From: CAWAPS01 sp963783945
GTDB lineage: Bacteria; Actinomycetota; Acidimicrobiia; Acidimicrobiales; Palsa-688
NCBI GenBank assembly: GCA_963783945.1
Contig: CAWAPS010000007.1
Coordinates: forward strand, 186,001-250,000
DNA: 64,000 nt
Reading direction: 5' to 3'
Shown: positions 41,061-50,468 of the stretch, one piece after another
How the letters are laid out: the number at the start of each line of letters is the position of its first letter
Position numbering within the stretch: the first letter of the stretch is position 1
Program-made: the position numbers and the translations under genes
Notes under the pieces: generated by a model
What the model saw: only the letters and a program-made list of their open reading frames with translations
The model's database searches: none
Told to the model about the DNA's origin: nothing

Positions 41061-42866
41061 TCACTTATGCGAGGCCGCGCCCGAGCTTCCCTCGACCCAT
41101 TCAATGGTTTGATTCACAGGTACGTCGGTCTTCACTTCCACTTTGCCGGAGGGCCAGCGGATTTCCAGGCGATCGATCCGCTTTGCGTCACCGAGTCCGA
41201 AATGGACGCGAGGGTCACTCGAGGAGATATAGCTTCCGCCGCCGTCGACAGTGCGCACGAATTTTCGCGGGCCTGCGTGAGCGACGAGCCGCGCACCGAT
41301 GGCGTCGCGATTTGCGCCGGAACCGCGCAGCTTCACGAACACGTAATTGCCCCTGCGTGGGGACTCATTCCAGAGCACGGCGCTTGGCTTGTGATGGTGA
41401 ACGACGATGAAATCGATGTCGCCGTCGGAGTCGAGATCACCGGCGGCCAGGCCGCGGCCCATGTGGAGTGCTGTGAAGTACGGGCCGGCATCCGCGGTGA
41501 CGTTGGCAAAGCGCCCGCTGCCGAGATTTCGCCAGAGGATCGGCGGGTTCTCGTAGCGGTAGAGCTGCGAAGGCTCGCGGCGGATATGGCCGTTCGTCGT
41601 GAGCACGTCGAGATCGCCGTCGAGATCCAGGTCGGCCAGCACCATTCCCCAGCCTGTGAGCGGCCGGGAATCGACGGCCAGACCGGCCTCGCTCGTCTGG
41701 TCCTGATACAGGATTCCGTCTCCCGGTCGGCCGGTGGCGCGCCAGAGTGTTGTGTGCTCGTTATATAAGTGACTGATCAAGACGTCGGGAAGTGTATCGC
41801 CGTCGGTATCTCCGAAGGCGATGCCCATGTTGGCCTCGGCGAGCCCCTGGCCATTCACCGCCAGTCCGATCGGGTCAGCCACGTCCTCAAAAGTTCCGTC
41901 GCCGCGGTTGCGCCAGAGCGAGTTACTTTCGGCATCGTTGGCGACGAGCCAGTCGAGCCGGCCGTCACCGTCGACGTCACTCGCGAGGACTCCCATACCG
42001 CGTCCGGTGCCCGCCACGCCCGCCGATTTCGTGACGTCCGTGAACCGGCCGTTGCCTTCGTTCCGAAACAGAACGTCGGGCAAGCCGGTGAAATCTTGGG
42101 GCAGGCCGTAGTCTGCGGCGCCGGTGGCCGGGTCGCGCCGGAACGGCGCCTTGGATTCGTCGAATTTGAAGTAATTGGCGACGAAGAGATCGAGGTCGCC
42201 GTCGGAATCAAAATCGCCGAACGCGGCGCCCAAGCTCCAGGTTCCGCAGCTTACGCCAGCCTCTTCCGTCACATCGGTGAATCGGCCTTGTTTGCGGTCG
42301 TTGCGCCAGAGCGTGTTTCGGCCGTAGCGCGTCACGTAGACGTCGGGATCGCCGTCCCCATCGTAGTCGGCCACCGTCACTCCTTGGCCGTAGCCCTTCG
42401 CGGATAGACCGACACGCTGGGACATGTCTTCGAATCGGCCGTCGCCGGAGTTGCGCAGCAGCACATCGCTTGACGCGCGGGGATCCACGGGGCCCTTGAG
42501 AGGGCCCCCTTGTGCCAGGAAGATGTCGAGCCGGCCGTCGCCGTCGAAATCGAGCAGGCCCACGCCTCCCCCCGTGGTCTCGACCGGCCAGGCTTCGCCG
42601 GTTTCACCGCGGTCATATTGAAAGGGAAGATCCTGTGCGCGGAAGACGAGTGGGTCGGGCTGGGCTGACGGCTTTGGAGTCGGGCGGGCTGCGTCGTTTT
42701 TACAGCCGGCGTTCGCGGCAAGCGAGATCACCACGACCGTGGCGACGAGTGCACGAAGGGAACCCAGGGCGATGCATTGGAAACCCAGGGCGATGCCCTG
42801 GGCTTTGTTGTTTCGCCCCTTCGGGGCTTTAATTTTTTGCAGCGCGGTTTTGCGGGATAAAGCCAT
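41061..42866 (-). CDS. CRTAC1-family FG-GAP/VCBS and ASPIC/UnbV lipoprotein
   Basis: About 600 residues, intact. After the leader (ALVATVVVISLAANAGC, with a lipobox-like end) come repeated calcium-loop FG-GAP units (LLDFDGDGRLDIFLAQGG, VADYDGDGDPDVYVTRYG, FGDFDSDGDLDLFVANY). An ASPIC/UnbV domain ends the protein (GANRDAIGARLVAHAG, IRWPSGKVEVKTDVPVNQ). It probably forms an extracellular beta-propeller. The ATG at 42866 follows the hydrolase stop by one base. The first ~35 codons encode a genomic palindromic repeat in frame, so the native start may have been displaced. Confidence 0.9.
   Translation of the reverse strand: MALSRKTALQKIKAPKGRNNKAQGIALGFQCIALGSLRALVATVVVISLAANAGCKNDAARPTPKPSAQPDPLVFRAQDLPFQYDRGETGEAWPVETTGGGVGLLDFDGDGRLDIFLAQGGPLKGPVDPRASSDVLLRNSGDGRFEDMSQRVGLSAKGYGQGVTVADYDGDGDPDVYVTRYGRNTLWRNDRKQGRFTDVTEEAGVSCGTWSLGAAFGDFDSDGDLDLFVANYFKFDESKAPFRRDPATGAADYGLPQDFTGLPDVLFRNEGNGRFTDVTKSAGVAGTGRGMGVLASDVDGDGRLDWLVANDAESNSLWRNRGDGTFEDVADPIGLAVNGQGLAEANMGIAFGDTDGDTLPDVLISHLYNEHTTLWRATGRPGDGILYQDQTSEAGLAVDSRPLTGWGMVLADLDLDGDLDVLTTNGHIRREPSQLYRYENPPILWRNLGSGRFANVTADAGPYFTALHMGRGLAAGDLDSDGDIDFIVVHHHKPSAVLWNESPRRGNYVFVKLRGSGANRDAIGARLVAHAGPRKFVRTVDGGGSYISSSDPRVHFGLGDAKRIDRLEIRWPSGKVEVKTDVPVNQTIEWVEGSSGAASHK
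42761..42832. repeat. Double-hairpin repeat element inside the CRTAC1 leader
   Basis: Two copies of CCCAGGGCGATGC occur (42764 and 42784). The second forms a perfect CCCAGGGC/GCCCTGGG hairpin, and GCCCC-TTC-GGGGC follows. Read on the minus strand it encodes KAPKGRNNKAQGIALGF in frame with the lipoprotein. This combination recurs as a dispersed element in planctomycetes. Confidence 0.75.
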
Positions 42867-42867
42867 T

Positions 42868-44372
42868 TCAGTCCGCTTTCGTTGGCTTTTCCTTCCCGAC
42901 GAGCCGCGGTTGCTTGGTCGCACCGAAACCGACGTTGGACGTGGTGTCGAGGAGTAATTCCGTGCCGGTGAACTTCAACGTCATCGTAATGCAGAATGGG
43001 GTTTCGTAGAAACAGATCTTGGCGGTGAACGTATCGTCGCTGGTCCATGCGCCGCTTGCGGCGACGGGCTGCGCGGGGAACATTCCGTAGGCCAGTCGTC
43101 CCATGTCCCATTTACCGCTGCTGCACGAAATCTTCTGATGTACGCCCCCTGATGTGATCTCGAGAATGACGGCGCCTTCCTTGTTGTCGCCAGGGAGCCC
43201 GATCGATTCGAGCTTTCGGTCGTTCGCGGGGAACTCATACAGTCCGCTCGGGCGTTTCGCCGCACCCGCGGAGCTGAGCGTCCCCTTTATCGGCGGCAAC
43301 ATAAGATTGGATAGCTTCTGGGTCAGTTTCGCGTGGGCCTCCTGATCCGTGGCTACTGGCGCCGGCTTCATTGCGGGGAGGAGCTGATCCCAGACCAGAT
43401 TGAGCACAGCCTGCATGTCCCTCACGCCGCTGGTGATGGCGATCACGGCGTCTTGTTCGGGCAAGACGATGCAATACTGGCCGAAGGCACCGTCACCGCG
43501 GAAGGCACCGTTGCGGCAGCGCCAGAACTGGTAGCCATAACCCTGGTCCCAATCACTCTTGGGGTTGCTGCCGTTTGAAGTCTGGCGAGCGGTGGCTGCC
43601 TCGACCCAGGCCGCTGGAACGATTTGCCTTCCCTGCCACATCCCTTTCTGGAGATAGAGCTGGCCGAAACGCGCGATGTCTTCGGTGCGGATGCTCAATC
43701 CGTAGCCACCCAGGCTGATTCCTTGCGGACTTTCTCCCCAGGTCGGGTGTTCAATGCCCAGCGGCTCGAAGAGTCTCGGCTTCAAGTAATCGAGCACCGT
43801 CATGCCCGAGACTTTTTGAACGATGGCCGAGAGCATGTACGTCGCGGACGTATTGTAGAGGAAGTGCGTACCCGGCTTGAAAGGCACCGGCTGCGCCAGA
43901 AACGTCTTGGTCCAGACCGCGCCCGGCTCGCGCTGCGGCTCGGCCCGGTGGCCGGTGGACATGCGCAAGAGGTCGCTCACGCGCATCGCTTTCAGGTTCC
44001 CGCTCGGCTGTTTGGGAGCATCGTCAGGGAAGAATTTGAGCACTTCATCATCGATAGTCAGCTTTCCTTCTGCGATGGCCAGGCCCACGGCCGTGGAGGT
44101 GAAGCTCTTGCTGAGCGAGTAAAGTTCATGGCGCGATTCTGCACGGTACGGCGACCACCACGCTTCGGCCACGACGTGACCGTGGCGGACGAGCATGAAG
44201 CTATGCAGCGCATCGATTTTCTTCTCGGCCTCGTCGACGAAGGCGAGAATCGCGGAGGACGATATGCCCTGTGCCTCCGGTTGGCTGCGCGGCAGCGATG
44301 ACTCGGCCGCGCCAGGGCCACACTGAATGTTCCACTGCTGGCGACCAGTGCAACCACGATGAAAGTTCTCAT
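42868..44372 (-). CDS. Serine hydrolase, class C beta-lactamase/esterase family; frameshifted near 44310
   Basis: Signal peptide MRTFIVVALVASSGTFSVAL; after one frame change come SAILAFVDEAEKKIDALH and VRHGHVVAEAWW. The active-site SxxK is in ELYSLSKSFTSTAVG, the tyrosine motif in FLYNTSATYML, and the third motif region near the HPGSxx-like GAFGQYCIVLPEQ. This is the beta-lactamase-related serine hydrolase/esterase family, periplasmic. A C-terminal beta domain of ~130 residues is appended. It is probably a peptidase or esterase rather than an antibiotic resistance enzyme. Confidence 0.85.
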
Positions 44373-44519
44373 TGCCTTTTTCCCGGAGAGAAGAGGCGAA
44401 TCGGTTCGCGGGCGGGTGGGTTCGGTTGATCTTCCAACCGTACTCGAAGCGCGGTGGAAGTGCCAGACGGCCCCGGCCGGTCCATTGTCAGTTGCTGGTC
44501 GTGCCCCCTGCTTCTCGCT

Positions 44520-45122
44520 TTACCTGGAGCTCTTCGCAACGCACAGCCCGTCCATCAGGAGATGCCACACGTCGTTGTATGCCGCGTCGATGTCTGCGTC
44601 GGTCCACGCGGCGGCGTGGGCCGGGTGGTGAAACCGAGACGTGGCGAACAGCACCGCGCGGCCGGTGGCCACGGGGTCGACCGCTCGGAATGTGCCTTCC
44701 TGCGCACCGGAGCGGATAATTGCCGCGGCGAGCCCGACCAATTCGTCGACATGGGCGGCGACGACGGACTGGGCATCGGCGGCTAGCGTCCGGTAGGCGA
44801 GAAACAGCTCAGGGTCTTCGGTGGCCCGGCGGCGTTTGATCGCGATCAAGGCGTCGACCAGCCGTCGTAACCGCCGGAAAGCCGGGCCCGGCTTTGCGGC
44901 GATGGCCCGCAGCGGCGGCAATGTCGACTCCAGCCACCGGCCGACGACCAGGTCGCGCAGCTCGGCTTTGCTCGCCACGTGCCGGTAGACGGCCGCGTGG
45001 CTCACGCCCAGCGCCCGGGCGACATCCACCACGGTCGCCTTGGCTGGGCCGAACCGGCGGATGACGTCCTCGGCCGTGTCGAGGATTCGATCGCGGGTCA
45101 GCGGGTTGTCAGCGGGGGGCAT
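44520..45122 (-). CDS. TetR/AcrR-family transcriptional regulator
   Basis: 200 residues, intact. The helix-turn-helix is in ILDTAEDVIRRFGPAKATVV and DVARALGVSHAAVYRHVASK. The ligand-binding C-terminal domain includes AYRTLAADAQSVVAAHVDEL. Its ATG shares one base with the stop of the aldo-keto reductase gene, so both come from one transcript, and a 31-bp palindrome lies upstream of that gene. It very likely autoregulates this two-gene operon. Confidence 0.93.
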   Translation of the reverse strand: MPPADNPLTRDRILDTAEDVIRRFGPAKATVVDVARALGVSHAAVYRHVASKAELRDLVVGRWLESTLPPLRAIAAKPGPAFRRLRRLVDALIAIKRRRATEDPELFLAYRTLAADAQSVVAAHVDELVGLAAAIIRSGAQEGTFRAVDPVATGRAVLFATSRFHHPAHAAAWTDADIDAAYNDVWHLLMDGLCVAKSSR

Positions 45123-46012
45123 CAGGTCACCGGCAAAGTCGCGGCGGCGATGGTATCCAGCTCCGCCAAGATCTGCGGCGACAAGTTCAACTTTCCGGCG
45201 GCCAAGTTCTCGCGCAGGTGTGCGAGTGACGCGGTGCCGGGGATCAGCAGAATGTTGGGCGAGCGGTGCAGCAGCCATGCCAGAGCCACCTGCATCGGGG
45301 TGGATCCGAGGCGGTGCGCGACGGTCGAGAGAGTCGCCGACTGGAGCGGCGTGAAACCACCGAGCGGGAAGAACGGCACGTAGGCAATGCCGCGGCGCGC
45401 CAGGTCGTCGATCAACGCGTCGTCGTGGCGGTGGGCCAGATTGTAGTTGTTCTGCACGCACACGACATCGGTGATGGCTTGCGCCTCGGCCACCTGGGCG
45501 GCCGTGACGTTGCTCAGGCCGATATGGCGGATCAAGCCTGCGCGCTGGAGATCGGCGAGCACCGTCACTTGCTCGCCAATGGACCCCTCCGCGGGGCCGT
45601 GGACGGACCCCATCGCGCGGTAGTTGACGATGTCGAGCGCGTCCAGGCCCAGGTTGCGGAGGTTATCGTGGACGCCGGCAGTCAGCTCCTCGGGTGAGAT
45701 GGCTCGCTGCCACGACCGATCAGACGGGCGGCGTGCACCCAGCTTGGTGACGATCACCAGTCCCGCGGGGTACGGGTGCAGCGCCTGCCGGATGATCTGG
45801 TTGGTGACGTGCGGGCCGTAAAAGTCGGACGTGTCAATATGGTTCACGCCTGCCGCCACGGCCTCGCGGAGGATGGCGAGGGCACCATCCGGATCGCTGG
45901 GCGGCCCCCACACACCGGGGCCGGCCAACTGCATCGCGCCGTAGCCTATCCGATGGACCGTCAATGACGTGCCGGGGAAGGTAAACTGACCTCCGAGATT
46001 GGCTGTAATCAT
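45122..46012 (-). CDS. Aldo/keto reductase
   Basis: 296 residues, intact. AKR features are HIDTSDFYGPHVTNQII with the catalytic Asp and Tyr, the Lys in VIVTKLGARRPSD, HIGLSNVTAAQ and the cofactor segment LLIPGTASLAHLRENLA. The catalytic His position reads Asn (DIVNYRAMG), as in AKR subgroups that lack that histidine. It is co-operonic with the downstream TetR regulator, which suggests induction by its substrate or a related electrophile. Confidence 0.92.
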   Translation of the reverse strand: MITANLGGQFTFPGTSLTVHRIGYGAMQLAGPGVWGPPSDPDGALAILREAVAAGVNHIDTSDFYGPHVTNQIIRQALHPYPAGLVIVTKLGARRPSDRSWQRAISPEELTAGVHDNLRNLGLDALDIVNYRAMGSVHGPAEGSIGEQVTVLADLQRAGLIRHIGLSNVTAAQVAEAQAITDVVCVQNNYNLAHRHDDALIDDLARRGIAYVPFFPLGGFTPLQSATLSTVAHRLGSTPMQVALAWLLHRSPNILLIPGTASLAHLRENLAAGKLNLSPQILAELDTIAAATLPVT

Positions 46013-46065
46013 TGGCTTGCTCCTTTTGAAAAAGCTGATCGACGCGAGGAAGTGTATGCGATCTG

Positions 46066-46096
46066 GTTACAGAAGTCAATATTTGAAATCTGTAAC
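46066..46096. promoter_or_regulatory. 31-bp palindromic operator upstream of the aldo-keto reductase/TetR operon
   Basis: Outer arms GTTACAGA and TCTGTAAC are perfect 8-bp inverted repeats; inner TCAA/TTGA continue the symmetry, giving 12 of 15 paired positions about base 46081. It lies about 55-85 bases upstream of the reductase start, where a promoter should be. The matching regulator is the TetR protein of the same operon by inference. Confidence 0.75.
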
Positions 46097-46152
46097 AGGG
46101 GAACCTGGGTGTGACGTGATTCGGGGCGTTCGAAGCGTACGAGGTGTTCGAG

Positions 46153-46174
46153 CGCCAAGGGCTGAAGCCCGTGG
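46153..46174. repeat. REP-like palindrome
   Basis: GCCAAGGGCT-GA-AGCCCGTGGC is an almost perfect inverted repeat of the dispersed planctomycete 'ACGGGCTTCAGCCCTTGG' type. It lies between the TetR-controlled operon and the BsuPI-domain gene. Confidence 0.7.
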
Positions 46175-46222
46175 CTATTGACCGCGGCCGCGTTGCGGCC
46201 ATGGACGAGGCCGGCGGCCGGG

Positions 46223-47724
46223 CTACAACACCTTTCGGCCGATGGTGATGGCCGCCGTGCTGCTCGAGTCGCCGTAGGTGACGTCGATGGTGTAGGACCC
46301 GGGCTTGAGAGCGTGGAAGGCGGGCTGGTTCGGCCGGCCGTTCCACACCGTCGTCAGCCTGACGGAATGGCCTGCCTTGAGATGCTTTAACTTGGAGGCG
46401 GGGATGCGGCGGGTGAGCCGGGAGACCACGTGCGTGCCGTCGAGGATGGTGATCTGTTCGCGAGACGAGACTCCTTTGGTCGCGCTCGTGCCGGGGATCG
46501 TCACGTTAACGCGGACGGTCTCGCCAAGCGTGTAAGCCGAATGGTTCGTGGTCACCGGACAAATTGCCGGACGTGGACGCGCCCACTACCTCGAATGTGG
46601 ACGTATGGCCGTTCAGGTCGAAGAAGTTGGAAATCTTGACGGTGTAGGGACCCGACACCGGGTCAACGACCGGCCACGTCTCGGTCTGTGTCCAGGATTG
46701 ACCGGGCTCAAGAGTCGACCATCCCGTCATCGTCGGCCCGGGTAACAACGGGATACCCGAGTACGACGCGGGCAAGACTTGATCGAACGCGAAGCCATTC
46801 TGTCCCGTGGGGACCATCACGGCCTGGTCACTCGTGTTCGTCTCGGTGAAGGTCATCGTGACCGTCTCGCCGGCTTGATAGACGGGCTGGTTCGTGGTGA
46901 CACTCGACACGATGGCCCCGGCAGGCTGGGGCCGCGATCTGGAAGTCCGCGGTGAATTCGCCTGGAGCGGCCGCCACATCGTAAACCTGCACGGCGAATG
47001 AGCCTGTCAGGTTTTCCAGGGTGCCAGAGCCACCAAAACTCGGCTTGCGATACAGTGAACTGGTGTTGCGCCGTCTGCCCCGGGCCGATCGTCTCAAAGT
47101 TTGATCCGAGCGGGTCCATCACGGGCGACACTTGCTGACCGTTACGAAGGAGCCGGAAGAGAATGGGATCCAGGATCGTGGACCGTGACCGCCTGGTCGG
47201 AGGTGTTCGTCTCGGCGTAAGTGAGCTGGACTGGCTGGCCCAACTGGTAGATTGCCTGACTGGTCGTCAAGTTGCCCTGGAGCGGATTGGTGATCTGGAA
47301 CGCCGCCGTATCCCCTGGCGGGGCGTTGGGATTAGAGACCGTGAACGTGCCAAACTGGTTGACCGCGTAGCTCGTGTTGGTGCCTTGCTGGGAGGCGGTC
47401 TGCGTGACCGTGCCATCCCAGGAGGCAGTCTGGGACACGGACTGACCCGGTTGGAGCGTCACCGAGCGTGGGCGGCTGACCGTCGTTCTCCGGGTTCGAC
47501 TCCCAGACCGGGCTGTGAATTCCAGGCTTTGCTCGGAGACGGTGAAATCGGTCGGGCTGAGCGAGACCGTCACCGGCTGGGTGCCCGTGTTCGTTTCGGT
47601 GAACGCGATCTGGATCGGCTGCCCTGCCTGGTAGACGGATTGATCCGTCGTGAGAGTGTACGCGATGCGATAAAAGCGTGCGGCGTTCGAGATCCTCAAC
47701 ACTCACGCCAAACTTGCGCACCAT
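46223..47724 (-). CDS. Exported protein with four BsuPI-like repeats; many frameshifts
   Basis: The N-terminus VRKFGVSVEDLERRTLLS is a planctomycete exported-protein motif. Four repeats follow, each starting like TTNQPVYQAGETVTMTFTE: TTDQSVYQAGQPIQIAFTE, TTSQAIYQLGQPVQLTYAE, TTNQPVYQAGETV and TTNHSAYTLGETVRVNV. They resemble the BsuPI (intracellular proteinase inhibitor) domain and contain TxTNTSDQAV strands. The repeats fall in different frames with breaks near 47690, 47135, 46980 and 46550. The protein ends SSSTAAITIGRKVL. It is probably secreted; inhibitor activity is not shown by the sequence. Confidence 0.7.
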
Positions 47725-48299
47725 GGTGTGTCACCCTCCGATTGTCGCCCCGTGTGGGAAGAAGCAACCGCCCGGACATTCGAAAACAGGTCGGGCGCCG
47801 CGTCGTCTCGCCTGAAGGTGAAAAGATCTCATGCGGCGGTCGTCGCTCGAGCCGTCCAACCTAGCGCGGAATGTAACAGTCGACGCGCAAGAAGTCAATG
47901 CCAGCATGCAAGCAATCTGAACAGGTGCGTTGGCTGCTCGCAAGCGACGCGGGCGGTATGGAGGATCTCGAAATTTTCCCGACGAGATCAGGATGGGTGC
48001 GCGGGGGCAGTGCCCTGCAGGAAGAATGGCGGAGTGTGCCCTGCGCCCGTTTGAAAAAATGTGATCGATGAAGGTGGATGCGGACGGTGGGCTCACGGCG
48101 GGCGACGTGCGTTGCATCGACTGCGCAGCATTCGTTGATTATCGAGCAGGGCATCCGGCGAGGTTGGCCTGCGGGGTATGATAGGAATCTGGGACTTCAT
48201 AGCTCACCGGTGCCCCGCTGCTGCTGAGATTGGTCGTCAGGCGGCTTTCCGGTATTTCATGGCAGCCAGCGTTACAGAAGCGTGAGCGATCGGAACGTG
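47725..48299. other. Intergenic region, no gene recognised
   Basis: It contains the upstream region of the BsuPI-domain gene. Open frames here have unnatural composition on both strands, and I see no RNA gene or repeat. Confidence 0.4.
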
Positions 48300-48582
48300 C
48301 TACGCCTGACCGCGTGAGTCGGTCGAGTCGAGTATGGCTTCGAGTTCCCGGATCGCGGCTTGTTTCTCCGAATCGCACATTCGATGGTCGTTTTTTAGAA
48401 GATCGAGCTTGGCGAGGACGAAGGCTCGTTGTGCGCTCTTGTCGAGTGATTGTTGCCGGGTGATTTCCGCGAACCGATCCCGCTGGTCGCGATGCTCTCC
48501 CCGGCGGCCTGGTCGAGCGTGAGTGTTGCAGGCGGGGGACGATCCGGATCGGGGCGCTTTTCGTGTCCATCGTGCGAGTCAT
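48300..48582 (-). CDS. Small hypothetical protein, frameshifted
   Basis: A reconstructed reading gives MTRTMDTKSAP, DPDRPPPATLTLDQAAGES and then a clean helical C-terminus, FAEITRQQSLDKSAQRAFVL / AKLDLLKNDHRMCDSEKQAA / IRELEAILDSTDSRGQA, before TAG. Two single-base shifts (near 48560 and 48500) are needed. The amphipathic helical tail looks like true coding sequence; I do not recognise the family. Confidence 0.4.
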
Positions 48583-48598
48583 CTCTGGCGGGGCGTTT

Positions 48599-49077
48599 TC
48601 AATGGACGGCGAAGCTGCTATTCGGGTCGAGGAAGAGAAGATTGAAGCCCATTGTCGCGCCCGAGATGTTGCTCTGCGACGACGACAGCAGACCGAACGG
48701 TCCCCAGTTGTTGGTTGCGTTGCGAATGAATGAAGGTGTTCGAGAATCCGATTGTGTTCAGGCCGGTGTAGGCAGTCTGAAACGTCTCCACAATCGGTGC
48801 CCATGAGCCGACCCAGCCTTGCTTCTGATCGGCCGAAGTCGAGGTGTAGTCGAAGCTGTAGATCAGGTCATAACCGCCGTGTGGGTGGTGGAATCGCGAC
48901 CAGCGGTGAGAATAGAAGCAGTACGAAGGCTTGGGAGATCAGGCCGGGCTCTGGTGGCTGCGGTCCGATCGAGCGAACCGGGTAGTTGCCACGTCGCCCC
49001 GATCGAGCGAGACGTGCTTCCGTCGGGGCACACGGGGACAACGGACACCAGAGGACGAGTGCGACCGACCATGCCAT
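48599..49077 (-). CDS. Putative exported protein, frameshifted
   Basis: The C-terminal half reads naturally as HHPHGGYDLIYSFDYTSTSA, GWVGSWAPIVETFQTAYTGL, NTIGFSNTFI and, after one shift, WGPFGLLSSSQSNISGATMG and FNLLFLDPNSSFAVH-stop. A hydrophobic MAWSVALVLWCPLSP start in another frame may be its signal peptide. The start is uncertain and would overlap the divergent acyltransferase start by a few bases. Unknown family. Confidence 0.4.
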
Positions 49078-49981
49078 CGACGCAGCATCCCGCACCGTTG
49101 TACCGGTACATCCTGGCCTGGGCCCTGATGGTCGGCGGTCTGGCCGGCTTCTGGTGCTGCCGGCCCTGGCTGGGGACGAGGACGTTCAATATCGGACAGG
49201 CCCTTGTCCTCGGTCGTCTCGTGGAAGGCGGCCTCGCTGCTCTGCCTGCCGCCCGAGGCGTGGGCTCGGTTCACTCTCTTGAGGTTTCTGGCCTACTGCG
49301 TCTGGTTGGGGATGCAGCCGACGCAATTCCTCAAGGGTCAGCGGACCACGCCCGGGGCCCGGTTCCGACGGTGCGCGGGTTCCTCCTGAACATGGCCACT
49401 GGCGCGGCCCTCCTCTGGCTCGTGCCGCGCCTGCTGCCGGCCGCGACCCCCTTTCCGGTCCGGTTCTGGATCGGCCTGGTGGGCATCTGCTTCCTGAGCC
49501 TCATCGCGCGGTTCGACTTCTATGCGCTGATCTTCCGGGCGATGGGCTTCGCGGTCGAGAAGCTCTGGGACTGTCCCATCGCCGCGACGTCGCTCGGCGA
49601 CTTCTGGGGCCGGCGCTGGAACCGCCTCGTCTCGGGGTTGTTGCGCGAGGTCATCTTCTACCCGGTGGCGCGCCGGGCCGGCGCGCGGGCCGCCCTGCTG
49701 GCGGTGTTCCTCTATAGCGGGTTCTACCACGAGTTACTCAGCTTCATGGCCGGAGATGGCTACGGCAGGCCCGCCCTCTACTTCCTGTTGCAGTACCTCG
49801 GAGTAGCGGCCGAGAACACCCGCCCCGCCCGCCGTCTGCTCCGGAGCCAACCCTGGCTTGGGCGAACCTGGACCGCGGCCGTGGTCATCCTGCCTGTTGG
49901 CCTGTTCCTCCACCCGCGCTCGTCAACGGCTACATCGTGCCGATGCTGGTGCTGGCCGGAGTGCCGGGACTCGAACGCTAG
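49071..49981 (+). CDS. Wax-synthase-like membrane-bound acyltransferase; compensated frameshifts
   Basis: An ~300-residue polytopic membrane protein. It starts MPSTQHPAPLYRYILAWALM. The segment WARFTLLRFLAYCVWLGMQP lies out of frame between about 49200 and 49370; the frame then returns. FWGRRWNRLVSGLLREVIFY and SGFYHELLSFMAGDGYG, with a candidate catalytic His, match the wax synthase/MBOAT-like family. The end (VPMLVLAGVPGLER) needs one further shift near 49915. A role in wax ester or related lipid acylation is inferred. Confidence 0.7.
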
Positions 49982-50039
49982 AAGGCTTGGTTGGGATATG
50001 GCCAAAGGCGACCAACGGAGCGAAACTTAAACCCGGCGG

Positions 50040-50222
50040 AACGTCCCTTTCCGTCTCTCCTTTTCCCCAGACAGTCGAAACGAGGCGAAGCGGCCACCGA
50101 TGTCGAGTCGAACCCAAGTTGGTCCGTTTGACGACGACAGCGGTAGATGACTCTATCATGGGCCGGATGCAGTCGCGGATTGCCGGTACTTGTCTTCGGC
50201 TGAGGATCCTCATGCTGGAGTG
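50040..50222 (-). pseudogene. Degenerate second copy of the small MRILSRRQ protein
   Basis: MRILSRRQVPAIRDCIRPMI matches the intact protein at 54034-54318 (MRILSRRQAQATRDRIRPMM). After one shift VIYRCRRQTDQLGFDS matches FVYRCRCRMEQLGFDR. The copy then diverges and lacks the rest of the domain. The flanking ~250 bases to 50468 hold no other gene. Confidence 0.6.
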
Positions 50223-50468
50223 AAGACCTAACGCCCGGTACACTACCGTACGTGCCCACATGCTCGAGTGTTCCGACGCCGGGCACGGCGAGTCGGTTGG
50301 CGCCGGCGATACACGGTTCCAGCCGCGCTTCGAATACTCAATACTTGCAGCGCCGGCGATTTTTTGAGATGATTTTGGTTTTCTCCGCAAGTCCGCCACG
50401 CCCAAGACGTCTTTGTGTTTGAGGCGGGCCCCGATGGCCGGGACGACCCGAAGCGGGAGATCTCCTTC

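Noticed and set aside
40453..41104. Long minus-strand open frames with SLFPRSAWEH
   Set aside because: They are translations of the GTTCCCACGC palindrome and of the antisense of the SDR gene; no family resemblance and unnatural composition.
42868..44372. Antibiotic-resistance beta-lactamase
   Set aside because: The SLSK motif and overall pattern fit the broad esterase/peptidase serine hydrolase family common in planctomycetes; nothing specific to resistance enzymes.
48139..48804. 221-codon minus-strand open frame
   Set aside because: Arg/Ser/Thr-rich nonsense; the natural reading in this region runs through other frames of the same strand.
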